Positions 49,761 to 59,962 of a DNA stretch of 64,000 bases are shown here, piece after piece. Below the pieces are notes generated by a model, which was not told where the DNA came from, did no database searches, and saw nothing but the letters and a program-made list of their open reading frames with translations. This DNA is from Cryptomeria japonica. Lineage: Eukaryota; Streptophyta; Pinopsida; Cupressales; Cupressaceae. Position numbers and translations under genes: made by a program. Position 1 is the stretch's first letter. Every line of letters begins with the position of its first letter. The stretch lies in assembly GCF_030272615.1 (NCBI RefSeq), contig NC_081407.1:147065744-147129743 (forward strand). The letters run 5' to 3'.

Positions 49761-50878
49761 TGTGGTACCTACAGCTGAAACACAAAAACTCAATAGATCA
49801 TTACAAGCATGGTTAGAAAATTAAAATCAAATGAAAGATAAACCATGACAAAGCGACCTATCACCTCCTAAGAGATGCGAGTGTGAATTTTCTCTCAAAT
49901 TTGGATAAGCAATCCCAGTGACTTGACTACACCTAGACGAAGGATTTGAAATGATGATGATATGCAAGCTAGATGAGGTTGATTATGCTATATTGATCCA
50001 AGAGTGTAATTAAGCTAATGATATGCATGATTAATCTATGATGATGATGCAATTGGGTGAACTCACAATAATGGTTCTCAATTTTTTGCCACTTTTGACA
50101 ATGAGATGAACATTTTTAAAATAATCTTCAACTTCCGACAACTATAACTTTTAAACTATTAAGAATTTGAAGGTGATGTAAATTAGTGATTTGTAGAATT
50201 TTGTCTTTAGACTCTAAATATATTTTTTTCAATTTAAAAAAAAAAAATTCCATCTCCTTTGAAAAGTAGTTTTTAACAACAAACTACTTTTTTTTAGAGT
50301 GATGTGCCTCCCGAAATGCATAATTTTTTTATATATAAATGATAAAAACTAAATTCTTTCAAATTTTGGTTTGTAACATCAATATCAAGGGCTTTTTGTT
50401 GGTTTGATCATGATATGTTGAATATTTTTCATTTTATTAAGTTTTGAAGTCCGACTAGTTATAATTCAGACATAGGTTTAATTTTGAACACATAACTTGT
50501 TCTATATACATCAAAATTCAATTTATTTATTTTTGTTAGAAAGAAGACATCAATACCTGGGACATAGATATTTTTCATAATTTTTTTGAATTAGTTTCTT
50601 ATTTTTCCCATTGCGTTGAACAGAAAAGTTCATGTTCGGTGAAAAACCAATATTTCATAAAGTTAAAATAACAAGAACATAATAAATTCACAATGTAATA
50701 AAATTATACTCATTGGAAAGCTTGCTCCGAGCACTACCATCTTATATTTTTGGCTTATCAAGATTATTTCATTTGTGCCCTGAACCAAAGGTCTGAAGGC
50801 AAAAACTTCTTAGAACTCTGAAAAATTTGGGGAGAGATCTCTAAAATGGGGGCTCGAACGAACAATGGTTCGAGCGAA

Positions 50879-50900
50879 GGGGGGTTCGATCGAACCCCCC
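50879..50900. repeat. 22-bp perfect palindrome centred on TTCGATCGAA
   Basis: Six G residues, TTCGATCGAA and six C residues read identically on both strands. GGTTCGAGCG and GGCTCGAACG nearby (50850-50878) are partial copies, so the site is a cluster of TTCGA motifs. Confidence 0.9.
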
Positions 50901-51703
50901 GGGAAAAATAATGATGCGTACTTTCATGTAACTATTGGGTTAGAATGAACCTGACCTTTTGTAATTGTCAGCATTCAATTGAACCCAATTAAGCTAGAAT
51001 AGAGATTGACTAAGATACATGATTCAACAATTATGCTAGAAAATGATCAAATTATACTAGATCTAAGATGCAATTGCCTATAATACCTATGCTCAAATGA
51101 TATTATAGAATGGATATGCCTATAGTAACAATGCCTAAATTGATATGAGATGGGATCCTTTGTGCTCCAAAATTGAGGATATCTATAGGATTTTCAAGGC
51201 CAGGGGTGAGGTGGCAGGAATCAATGGTCAAGATTGAATCTGAAGATATCAAGGGTGAAATTGGAGGATGTTGGAGAAGATGTTGGAGGAAGGGACATTT
51301 GTCATCTCTGTGGTGACAAGTGTCAAGGAGCCTTTCTCATAAGAGGGCAAGTGTCCAAGAGAGGAGATATGTGGTCAAAGTGCCATGTGTCTCAAGGGAA
51401 GAATATCCACACCATAGGAGGTTAGGATAATGAGGTTAGGATGTACAAGATAGGATAGGGTTAGTTAAACCCAAGTCTAGGTAGAATGGGTTAATTTAGA
51501 GGGATGGTTAGGTTAGGTGGTTAGAAGTTAGGAGGCATGTGGGTAATTTGAATTAAAAAATTCAAATAATAGGAAAAGACTAATTAATTTTTAACAACTC
51601 ATAAATTGATTAGTTTTAATTAATTAGGGGATTAGAAGAATTGATTTAAATGGCGGGATGATTAATTAATTTGAATTAAATAATCAAAGGGACCATTGAA
51701 ATG

Positions 51704-51761
51704 AACCTATTAAATAAATCCTTGATTTTATTAACCTATTAAATAAATCCTTGATTTTATT
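51704..51761. repeat. 29-bp tandem duplication
   Basis: AACCTATTAAATAAATCC followed by TTGATTTTATT occurs twice in direct succession, starting at 51704 and 51733, without a mismatch. Confidence 0.9.
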
Positions 51762-51883
51762 AATAAGTAGATGAAACGGATTTAATAAAATTGCTAATGA
51801 ATTTAATTAAATTGGGAAAGGGGATTAATTAAATAATTGCTTATTTTAATTAGCTATCTTCAGACTATTTTTAGGTGTATACA

Positions 51884-51896
51884 TTTTCCCCTCTTT
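51884..51896 (-). promoter_or_regulatory. element G polypurine tract
   Basis: Minus-strand AAAGAGGGGAAAA directly before the LTR start TGTATACACC. Confidence 0.6.
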
Positions 51897-53493
51897 GAAG
51901 CGAGGTGTGATGACACGTTGATTCAAAGAATAATCTCATTTTGATGATGATATTGGTTCGACAGGATTCCCCAGACATTGATTGATAAATTGTGGTATGA
52001 TGATGCCCCCTTGGGAGATCAATTGAGATAATTGACTTTTGGAGTGTTTGAATTGTTGCGAAATTGATGTCCCGATTAGAAATGATTTGATTTCTACAAC
52101 TATGGTTGATGAAAGTGTGAGTTCTATGATCATGGTGATGTGGTTCTCGATGTGATGATTGATAAAGATTGATTGATTAAATTGATAAGATCGAGATTTA
52201 GTCTGGTTTTAGGAATGACACCTCTTGTATAAGACAAAGATGATCAAAGCATCTGGTTTCAAGAATGATATATCTTGTGTAAGACTTGATCAAAATGTCT
52301 AGTTCTAGGAAAGACACATCCTCTATAAGACATGATAGAATAGATTTAGATGCGGTCAATTGATAGAATTGATAAGGTTGATTGGATAAAGAACTGACAT
52401 TTTGTTGATATCAGGTTGTAGGAAGATGCAGATATGCTGATGTTGGTTTTGTTGAGGGGGTAGCATAAGATTTGCGCTCGGTCGACAATATCTGGAGAGA
52501 GATGAGTCATCAGTCTGATTGTGCATACACTTATGATGATGTTTTGATGATTCCTGCGATAGATTTAACCTTGGATAAGATGAGCTTGTGGGATCCCATG
52601 CAAAAATGAAATGCAATCTAAATGGAAATCTATGATTGGACCAGTCACTAGGTTATTGCATTTTGTCATCATTGAGCTTTTGCTTTTAAAATATGGGAAG
52701 TGAGTGAAAACATCGATGGTATAATTGAACCATGATGACTTGATCACTTCTTTCCTAGATTTTGATATTACAAATTAGCACAAACATCAAGATATAATTG
52801 AACCAAGAACACCTGAGTGTTGCTTGCGTAAAACAAGCAGTATTAACCATTGCTATACACAAATCGGAAATATCTTCGTTGATACTTCGATGATTATATC
52901 TTGAGAAAAATTTGCACATATTAATAATTAATTTACAAACAATAGGCAAGAAAAATATCATATTCCTTCTTTGTTCCTCTACTTAGAGACATCATGGAGT
53001 CACTCAGAAATCATGATAGCGAATATCAAGATAGAAAAGTTGAACCAAAGTGTTAAAAGCATTATTCAAAAGATATCATCCATTGAAAAGTCTATGATGT
53101 GCTTAGACTGACATGTGATAGTTTTATGGTGGACAATTTGATCTCGTGTTCAACGATGGATGTGTCTCAAATTTCACTTGACAAGAGTTGCCTGACTATT
53201 ATTCTACCTGTTTGATTAAGCTCAAAATGATCAAAAATTTTTCCCCCAGCTAGGTGTAGGATTTTGCCCCAAGCCTAGAAACAAAGTCATTATGATATAC
53301 CCAATGATCCAAACCATGGTGAGAAATCAGCTATGATGCCCATGTATATACAAAGGCTTATTATGGATATGAACAGTGCTGATGGAAAATGAATGCAAGT
53401 GGAAGGATGCATGAACTAATAGATGGAAGAGCTAACCGACAGATAGCGCCTGTTTGCCAGGTTTTCGCCACCTGTTTTTATTGCACTTTTCTT
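51897..53493 (-). other. element G 3' untranslated region
   Basis: About 1.6 kb without a convincing frame between integrase and polypurine tract. It contains a three-unit degenerate tandem repeat (52202-52340) and a second purine-rich block (minus-strand CTGGGGGAAAAATTTT at about 53234-53250), which could be an alternative or ancestral tract. Confidence 0.5.
52202..52340. repeat. degenerate tandem repeat, three units of 46-50 bp
   Basis: Units begin TCTGGTTTTAGGAATGACA (52202), TCTGGTTTCAAGAATGATA (52252) and TCTAGTTCTAGGAAAGACA (52298). Each continues with a TATAAGAC or GTAAGAC block and a GATCAAA-like end. Confidence 0.75.
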
Positions 53494-54640
53494 ATATTTG
53501 ATTTTTTTTGTTTCAAAGTTTTTGTTGTTTTTGTATTTTCTAAATTTTCATTATTTTTGGATTTTTCTGCTTTTTCATTGTTTGTGGATTTTTCTGCTTT
53601 TTCACTGTTTGTGGATTTTTCTACTTTTTCACCATTTTTGGATTTTTCTACCTTTCAAACATAAAAATTATTCAGATGTATGCTATTGATGGGTTCCTCA
53701 AGCTGATCTTTGTCCTATGTTGATAGTTGATATGCTCCTGACCCAAATACTACTGTGACCACAAACGGACCTAATCAGTTTGGTTCAAACTTCCCTTTCT
53801 TTTCTCGATCTGACTGGTTGCGTGGATTTTCTTTTAGTACTAGTTCCCCAACTTGAAATGCTCTCGGTTTGACCTTGTGATTGTAACTGCGCCACATTCT
53901 TTGTTGATATACCTTTAAATGATCAAAGGTATTTTATCTTCGTTCATGAATCAATTCTAACTCTTACAATCTAGATACTCGTTGTTCTTCATCTAGGATA
54001 AGGCCTTTTAATGATACTCATAGAGAAGGTATCTCTACCTCTATTGGTAGTATTGCTTCTAATCCATAACAAGAGAGAAAGATGTGGCACTTGTTGGTGT
54101 GCAGATACTAGTATGGTAGGCCCACAGAGAAGGGTTCAATTGAATATGCCAATCTTTGCCAGCATCATTCACTATCTTTTTGAGGATTTTCAAAATAGTT
54201 TTGTTTGATGCTTCTTCTTGCCCATTCCCTTGTGGATAGTAGGGTGTTGAAAATCTGTGTTGGATCTTGAATTTCTCACATAGTTCTTGTACATCCTGAT
54301 TCTTGAACGGTCGCCCATTATTAGTGATAATGGTCATGGGTATGTCGTAGCGACAGATGATGTAGTTCAAGATAAATGCAACAATTTGTTTTCCTATGAT
54401 ATTGATGAGAGGTACTGCCTCAATCCATTTTGTGAAATATTTTGTAGCTACAAGGATGAATTTGTGACCATTGGATGAAGAAGGATTTATCTTTCCTACT
54501 AGATCAAGACCCCATTGACAGAAAGGCCAAGATGTTGCCAAAGCATGAAGTTCTTGTGCTGGTGCACGAATCAAATTTCCATGGATCTGACATTGTTTGC
54601 ATGTGTTTAACTATCTATAAAGAATCTCATTCCATAGTTG
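53494..54640 (-). pseudogene. element G integrase with repetitive C-terminal tail
   Basis: The core reads WPFCQWGLDLVGKI, then ATKYFTKWIEA, TNNGRPF and NGQEEASNK (the last in place of the usual NGQ-x-E-x-x-NK), so the DDE pattern is recognisable, with Asn-Asn at the second Asp. It continues through GLEAILPIEVEIPSL, the YQQRMWRSYNHKV segment and FQVGELVL, which is the typical gypsy integrase C-terminal domain. After NFYV and an in-frame TGA, the frame carries four 9-residue repeats of the type K(A/V)EKS(K/T)NNE, encoded by a 27-bp minisatellite, and ends at 53494. Several stops interrupt the domain near 53945 and 54010. Inactive. Confidence 0.75.
53555..53662. repeat. 27-bp minisatellite in the integrase tail
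   Basis: Four units around TTTGTGGATTTTTCTGCTTT followed by TTCACTG on the plus strand. The period is a multiple of three and is in frame with the integrase on the minus strand. The plus-strand frame FVDFSAFSL is only its complement. Confidence 0.8.
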
Positions 54641-56044
54641 GCCAATAATAGCCCAAGCATATGATTTTTTTTGAAAGGGTAAGACCACTTGAATGAGTGC
54701 CACAAATGTTGTTATGGACTTCATTTAAGGCCTTGTTAGATTCTTCTTGTTCGAGACATCTTAAAAGAGTACTATCCATACATCATTTAAAAAAGGTATC
54801 CACGATGAGAGTATAATGGGAGGATTGGTGAATAAAGTTTCTCTTTTGGTTCTTTAATAGGTCAGGAGGGAGGATATTATCTTTCTAGTATGTGTAAGTT
54901 TGGCCATAGTAGGAGGAATCATGCCCAACAAGGTGACAGATAGTTTGGGAATCAGGACAATTATGTGCAGGGTAAAACAACTCTTCCACCAGGAATTCAT
55001 AACACTCTTGATTTTACTGTGTTTGAAGGAGAGAAGCAAGTGTTTCCATGGCGTCTGCCACTTTGTTGTCATTCCTTGGAATTTGCTGAAAAGTTATTTC
55101 TACAAAATATTTCTTGACATCATCAACCATCTTCTTATAAGGCATTAACTTTTCATCCTTTGTTTGATAATCGTCATTGATCTGATTGATGACAAGCTAA
55201 GAGTCTCCAAAGACTTGAAGTTGTGTAATGTTCCATTCTATAGCCATTTTGATACCTATAACCAAGGCTTCATACTCTGTTGTATTGTTGGTGCGAGGGA
55301 AATTCAATTTGTACGCTTTTGGAATTGTATGACCTTGTGGCGTGATGAATAGAATGCCTACTCCTGATCCATGATGTGTATATGAACTATCAAAGTATAA
55401 TTGCCATGTTTTTGTGGTGACCGTTAGGATATCAGCATCGGGAAACTCAATTTGTAAAGGACGATCATCTTGAAGTGGTGCCTCTGCTAGTTGGTCTGCA
55501 ATGACTTGCCCCTTTATAGCTTTTCTATCAACATACTCAATATCAAACTCACTTCGAATCATGATCCATTTTGCTAGTCATCCTATTAATGTTGCCTTGC
55601 TGAGCAAATACTTCAATGGATCGATTTTAGCAATCAACTTGATGGAGTGAGATAGTAGATAGTGTCCTAATTTTTGAGTTAAGGAAAAACTACCACAAAT
55701 CATGCTTTTTCTGTTGGTGAATAGTTGATCTTGTATCCCACTAATGTTCTGCTGATGTAGTAGATGGCTCGTTGTTTTCCTCCATTGTCCTATTGTGCAA
55801 GAAGAACTCCTAATGATTCTTTAGTGGTTGATACATAGAGTAACAATGGCTTTCCTAGAATTGGTGACATTAGGATAGGGGGTTGCATGAGATAGGTCTT
55901 GATCTTATTGAATGTATCCTCACATTGATGGTCCCACTTGAATGTAACATTTTTATGTAATAGATGAGTGAATGGTTGGCATTTATCTGCTAGTTGAGCA
56001 ACAAATATTCTGATTGACTATAGTCTGCCTTGAAGTGATCTTAG
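54641..56044 (-). pseudogene. element G RNase H and second RNase H-like domain
   Basis: After reverse transcriptase comes a standard gypsy RNase H (FKWDHQCEDTFNKIK, PLLLYVSTTKESLGVLLAQ, then AIYYISRTL), with many stops from about 55680 to 55565. A better-preserved second domain follows at 55562-54990: KTWQLYFDSSYTHHGSGVGIL, NNTTEYEALVIGIKMAIEW, LQVFGDS and QIPRNDNKVADAME. It carries the D, E, D acidic positions expected of an RNase HI fold. Two consecutive RNase H domains are known for the Tat group. The 54641-54850 part links to integrase and is badly decayed. Confidence 0.7.
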
Positions 56045-56830
56045 TTGACTGATATTCTAGGGAGATGCCATTTCCATGATTTCTTTGACCTTAGCTGGAT
56101 CTACTTTGATACCTCTAGCTGAAACAATGTATCCCAATAGCTTGCATGAAGTAACACCAAAGGCACATTTCTTAGGATTGAGCCGTAGCTTATACTTTTC
56201 TAACCTGTCAAAGATCTTTTCTAGTATTCCTATATGGTCTTCTCTATTGTATGATTTGGCCAATATGTCATCCACATAATCTTCCATGAATGTATGCATC
56301 ATGTCATGGAATATCATTGTCATAGCTCTCTAATATGTAGCACCTACGTTCTTTAGTCCAAAAGGCATGATGTTCCAGCAAAACGTACCCCATGGACATG
56401 TGAAAGTCATCTTTTCTTGATCTTTAGGTGCTATTTTAATTTGATTGTATCCAGAGAAACCATCCATTAAACAAAACATGGAGTGTCCAGCAGTTACATC
56501 TACAATGATGTCAATGTTAGGCAAAGGAAAGTCATCCTTTGGACAAGCATTATTAAGATCTCTAAAGTCTGTGCTTTTTTTAATACTTTTGTCTGGTTTG
56601 GAAATAGGAACGATATTGGATACCCATTGAGGATAAGCTATAGGCTCGATGAATCCAACATCCAGTAATTTCTTTAGTTCTGTTTTGACTAGAAGAGCAA
56701 TATGAGGATGCATCTTCCTTAATTTTTGTTTAATTGGTTTGGCTCCTGGATTGACATTTAAGTGATGCATAATAAGCTTTGGATCTTACCCTGGCATTTT
56801 TGCATATGACCAAGAGAAATTGATTTGCCA
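56045..56830 (-). pseudogene. element G reverse transcriptase
   Basis: Readable as KLLDVGFIEPIAYPQWVSNI, KSTDFRDLNNACPKDDFPLP, DGFSGYNQIKI, WGTFCWNIMPFGLKNVGATY, a stop, and then the catalytic YVDDILAKS, LNPKKCAFGV and KLLGYIVS. All core motifs are present, including the YVDD acidic pair. Stops lie at about 56328 (after GATY), 56056 and 56790. The upstream linker contains INFSWSYAKMPG, the conserved F-AWS-DMPG phrase before gypsy reverse transcriptase. Confidence 0.85.
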
Positions 56831-58331
56831 TCATTTAAATAATTCCACATATTGTTGCATTTCTTTATTTGATAGAGAAGTCGCTAGATGGAGAATATTT
56901 GGTTGTTCTGTTGTCCCAATGTTAACTGCCTCTAGTGGTTTGATCAAAATGGACGACTTTTCTTGATAGTACACAGGTAAAGTGTCAAATCTCCCATCTT
57001 TTGGCACCTCGAGGAGGTTTTCACCGTTAGATGTGTCCTTTCTTTTTACTTTTTCCTTATCTAAAGTTGCAAAGAAATGGTTTGCAGCATTAGACCTAAT
57101 ATTGTTTTCTTTATTTTCCTTTTTGCAACAAAGAGATTTGGCACCTACTTGATTGAAAGATGCGTTGTTGAAATTCCTAGTGAAAGTTATTGTGGGTTCG
57201 ATTGTATTAAGATATATAGATATGGCATGGTCATTAGGAAAGGTATAAATGGTAGTACATCTTTCATTTTCCCAATCAATAAGTTCAGGGTGGAGTAGAG
57301 GTAAAGGGTCATCACGTTGAGGTGTTTCAAGGGTATCAAGGGTCATGATAGATATGTCAAAGTTTCTGATATGTATTTCAATGTCTAGAACAATACTCTC
57401 ATCAGAATGACCTCACACAAGGAGCTCTTGATCATCCTTGATTAAGTCCAAGTCAGCCAAATGTGATTCTAATTCAAGTGGGCTAGTTCCTAGCATTTTC
57501 CCTACATACGTGTGAACTACATCAACTCCTACATCTTCTTCAAAGCAATTTTCTTCAGTTGATTCTTCAGAGTGATAAGAATCCCATTCCCATTCATTAG
57601 AATATGTCTCACTTGTATCTTGCAATCTACAAATTTTTTCTTATAGTGTTTGATTTGTTTCTTCTTCTTTTCTTGCTCTATCTTTTCTTCTTTCATATTC
57701 AACTTCTTCTGGATTGAGATTGAGTTCTGTCAACCTTTCTATGAGATCTCCTTGATTAGTACTAGGTTTGTGCTTGTTTTGATTGAGAGTTAGTGTTGCT
57801 TGGGAGGTTCTTTTAGTTTGTTTTTCCTATTAATTTGAAGCTTGCTTCTTTTACCATTTCATGTTTGCTTGTGCTTGTTTCTTGGCTGATGCTTCTTCCC
57901 TTAAAATTGCAAGTTGTTCTTGTCTGTTTTCATATTCCTCTTGTTGTTGGCTAGAAGATGTGTCTTCTAGTAGAGCAACTTGTCCATACCCTAAGCCTGC
58001 TTTGTCTCTAGCCTACTAAGTGTGAGGTTGGATAGGTTCTGAGATACCTTCTTTTCTTTATCCTATACGACCTGTTCCAATGTATCCTAGTTTTTGAAGA
58101 ATGTTAAATCCTCTTCCATACTTTCCAGTGGGTATTCTGATATTGTTGATCTTTTGTTGGAATTCTTCATCCTTGTATAGCCACTGTAGCACATCTCTGT
58201 CTTTTGTTTCTTTTGATAAGGTCCTAGCACTAACAAATGCTCCATCAAAATTTGAAAGATGCTTCACAATTGGTTGCTGTTTAGAGTTTGATGGTTTTCT
58301 ATAGGACTTAGGAGAAAGTGGTAGTTGTGAT
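56831..58331 (-). pseudogene. element G gag end and protease region
   Basis: Three open blocks separated by stops. The first (58331-58058) continues from the interrupted left part: GAFVSARTLSKETKDRDVL, WLYKDEEFQQKIN and a G-patch-like KYGRGFNILQKLGYIGTGRIG, a motif seen in Tat-type polyproteins. The second (58050-57413) is charged linker with several stops (RQEQLAILREEASAKKQAQ; EWEWDSYHSEES). The third (57346-56831) leads to reverse transcriptase and ends VELFK. I cannot place the protease catalytic Asp with confidence. Confidence 0.6.
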
Positions 58332-58394
58332 TGTTGGCATATGTGTAGAATATGTTGACATGATTATATTGTTTTGTCATTAATGTCAATATGC

Positions 58395-58480
58395 TGAAAG
58401 AATGAACCGGTAATATGCTCAAGAGAGAATCGGTAATATGTTGAAGAGTGAACCGGTAATATGATGAAGAGTGAATAGGT
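58395..58480 (+). repeat. 23-bp tandem repeat with ACCGGTAATATG in U3 of element F
   Basis: Three full units and one partial unit (58395, 58418, 58441, 58464), each ending CGGTAATATG preceded by GA-rich DNA. It sits in the upstream part of U3, where promoter or enhancer repeats are often found. Confidence 0.8.
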
Positions 58481-59209
58481 TTATTGAAGTTAAGCAACTG
58501 GCAAAGTGAACCGGTATAATGATGAGAACAAGTATATGTACAAAAGGTGAAGTGGTACATTTTTCCAATTGAACCGGTATATGGAATGTTTTCTATCAAG
58601 GTTTAATATGGTATGACTACTGGTAGGTAGTCTTAGCTTCAGGGTTTCTGGTTGAAGTGTTTCGAGCTTGTGTGATTCAACTGATGGCATTGTGTGATGA
58701 GTTAGCATTGTAATGGAGATAAGATCATGTTTCCACGCCAGCCTCGTACACGTGAAGGATCTTGTATGAAGGAGATTGATCCTATCTACCTCGGGAATGT
58801 GCAAAGTCTATGAAAATGGTGGAGAATGCATGATGGGTTATCACCTCTAAGAAGCGGTGAAGAACAAATGATGGAGAATGTCTTGAGATCTATTCAAGAC
58901 CAGTGTATTCAAATGCACAGTGTTCAATGGTCAAGATTGAACTGACTGAATTGCTCAACCTAAATGTTTAGGGTTTAGGGTTTATGTTACCAACCTATCT
59001 ATTTCCTATAAGGTCGATGTTGTGTTTCATGTTGAAGTTGTTGGCAAATGTTGTGTGTGTATCTAAGTGCTAAGATATGTGATTCTTGCTAGACCAAATA
59101 AGAGGGTTGATACCTATGAAGTGTGTATGCAGAAGAATAGAACTAAAGTGGGTCTGCATTGGCATTGAGTGTTATTACCAGATCATTGTAATACCTGTTG
59201 ATCTCTAAT

Positions 59210-59445
59210 CACTTCAATAGTTGGAAAATCCCTTAATAGGGTAGCTTTAACCAACTTGCTATAAATCCTTTAACAGGGTGACTCAAAGACATTGAGTTCA
59301 TAAAATCCTCTAATAAGGTAACCCTTAATAGGGTTTAACCCTTAACTAGGTATTCTAGCCATCCCTTAACTGGGTGATCCCTAGTAGGATCGGTTCCTAA
59401 CAGAACCTGTTGTAACAGTCTTTAACCAGACTAGGCTCCTAACAT
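59210..59445 (+). repeat. CCCTTAA...GGGT repeat block in element F LTR
   Basis: At least six variants such as CCCTTAATAGGGT, CCTTTAACAGGGT, CCCTTAACTGGGT and CTCTAATAAGGTAACC. Most can form a small stem (CCCT with AGGG). Related blocks with GGTTAAGGGATTT and GTTAGGAG occur in both LTRs of element D. Confidence 0.7.
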
Positions 59446-59893
59446 AGTGAACTTCTAAAGAGTTCAAAAATAGCTTGTGGGTATTCATCCCCACCGTGGT
59501 TTTTCCCAGTTGGGTTTCCACGTGAAAAATATGCATGTCATATATGATGTCTTTTTCATGTGATTCTTTATTGTTTTCTGTCAAGCAGCGAATCATGTTG
59601 ATCTAGCAAGTTATTATATTTTCTAATGATAGATTACCTATCTATGCACAAGGATAATATGGAAATGAGGGTGTAGGTTGTGTAGTAAGATAAGTGTTTC
59701 TGGTTTATATCTTTCATAGTCTCATTGTGCTTGATTGGTAGTAATTTGGTTTATGACCAGTGTTAGTGATTGCCAGTCAAGTTCACTATTTGTAGTCAAA
59801 CCAGTTCAGGAAAAGTTTTTATACCTATACTGATTCACCTCCTCTCCTCTCAATACAGGTTTGGTACTCATTGTTCATCATTGTGTTATCAAT

Positions 59894-59905
59894 TGGTATC
59901 AGAGC
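59894..59905 (+). promoter_or_regulatory. element F primer-binding site
   Basis: TGGTATCAGAGC, a perfect 12-base match to the initiator tRNA-Met complement. Confidence 0.9.
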
Positions 59906-59915
59906 ATTCTCTAGG

Positions 59916-59947
59916 TCCTCTGCTTTGTAAGCTTAACCACTTGAGGG
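59916..59947 (+). other. leader hairpin of element F
   Basis: TCCTC and GAGGG around a loop with TAAGCTTAACCACTT. The stem is one base pair weaker than in A and D. Confidence 0.45.
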
Positions 59948-59962
59948 GGAGATCCTATTGTA

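Larger units (their letters stand above)
49761..51883 (-). repeat. element G 3' LTR (about 2.1 kb, boundary inferred)
   Basis: The right end is set by the polypurine tract: the minus strand reads AAAGAGGGGAAAA then TGTATACACC. The left end is taken at TGTGGTACC (49761), where the frame of element C stops being readable. No second LTR is available to confirm it. It holds a 22-bp palindrome (50879-50900) and a 29-bp tandem duplication (51704-51761). Confidence 0.5.
49761..58331 (-). mobile_element. gypsy element G (Tat type), interrupted by element F
   Basis: Minus-strand Ty3/gypsy order: gag remnant with a G-patch-like motif, protease region, reverse transcriptase, RNase H, a second RNase H-like domain and integrase, followed by a 1.6-kb untranslated region, polypurine tract and a 3' LTR. 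Reverse transcriptase has ACPKDDFPLP and GYNQI, typical of the plant Tat lineage. The extra RNase H (FDSSYTHHGSGVGIL, NNTTEYEAL) also fits Tat. The frame is open into the left edge of element F at 58331, so the 5' part lies beyond the window. The left boundary at 49761 is inferred from TG at the LTR edge and the broken frame of C. Confidence 0.7.
58332..59891 (+). repeat. element F 5' LTR (1,560 bp)
   Basis: Starts TGTTGGCATATG and ends TGTTATCA, two bases before the primer-binding site. TTGTCATTAATGTCAA lies at 58374-58389. A 23-bp tandem repeat and a block of CCCTTAA...GGGT repeats are annotated separately. Confidence 0.8.

Noticed and set aside
53389-53689. Plus-strand frame rich in Phe and Leu that looks like a membrane protein
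   Set aside because: It is the complement of the A-rich minisatellite in the gypsy G integrase tail.
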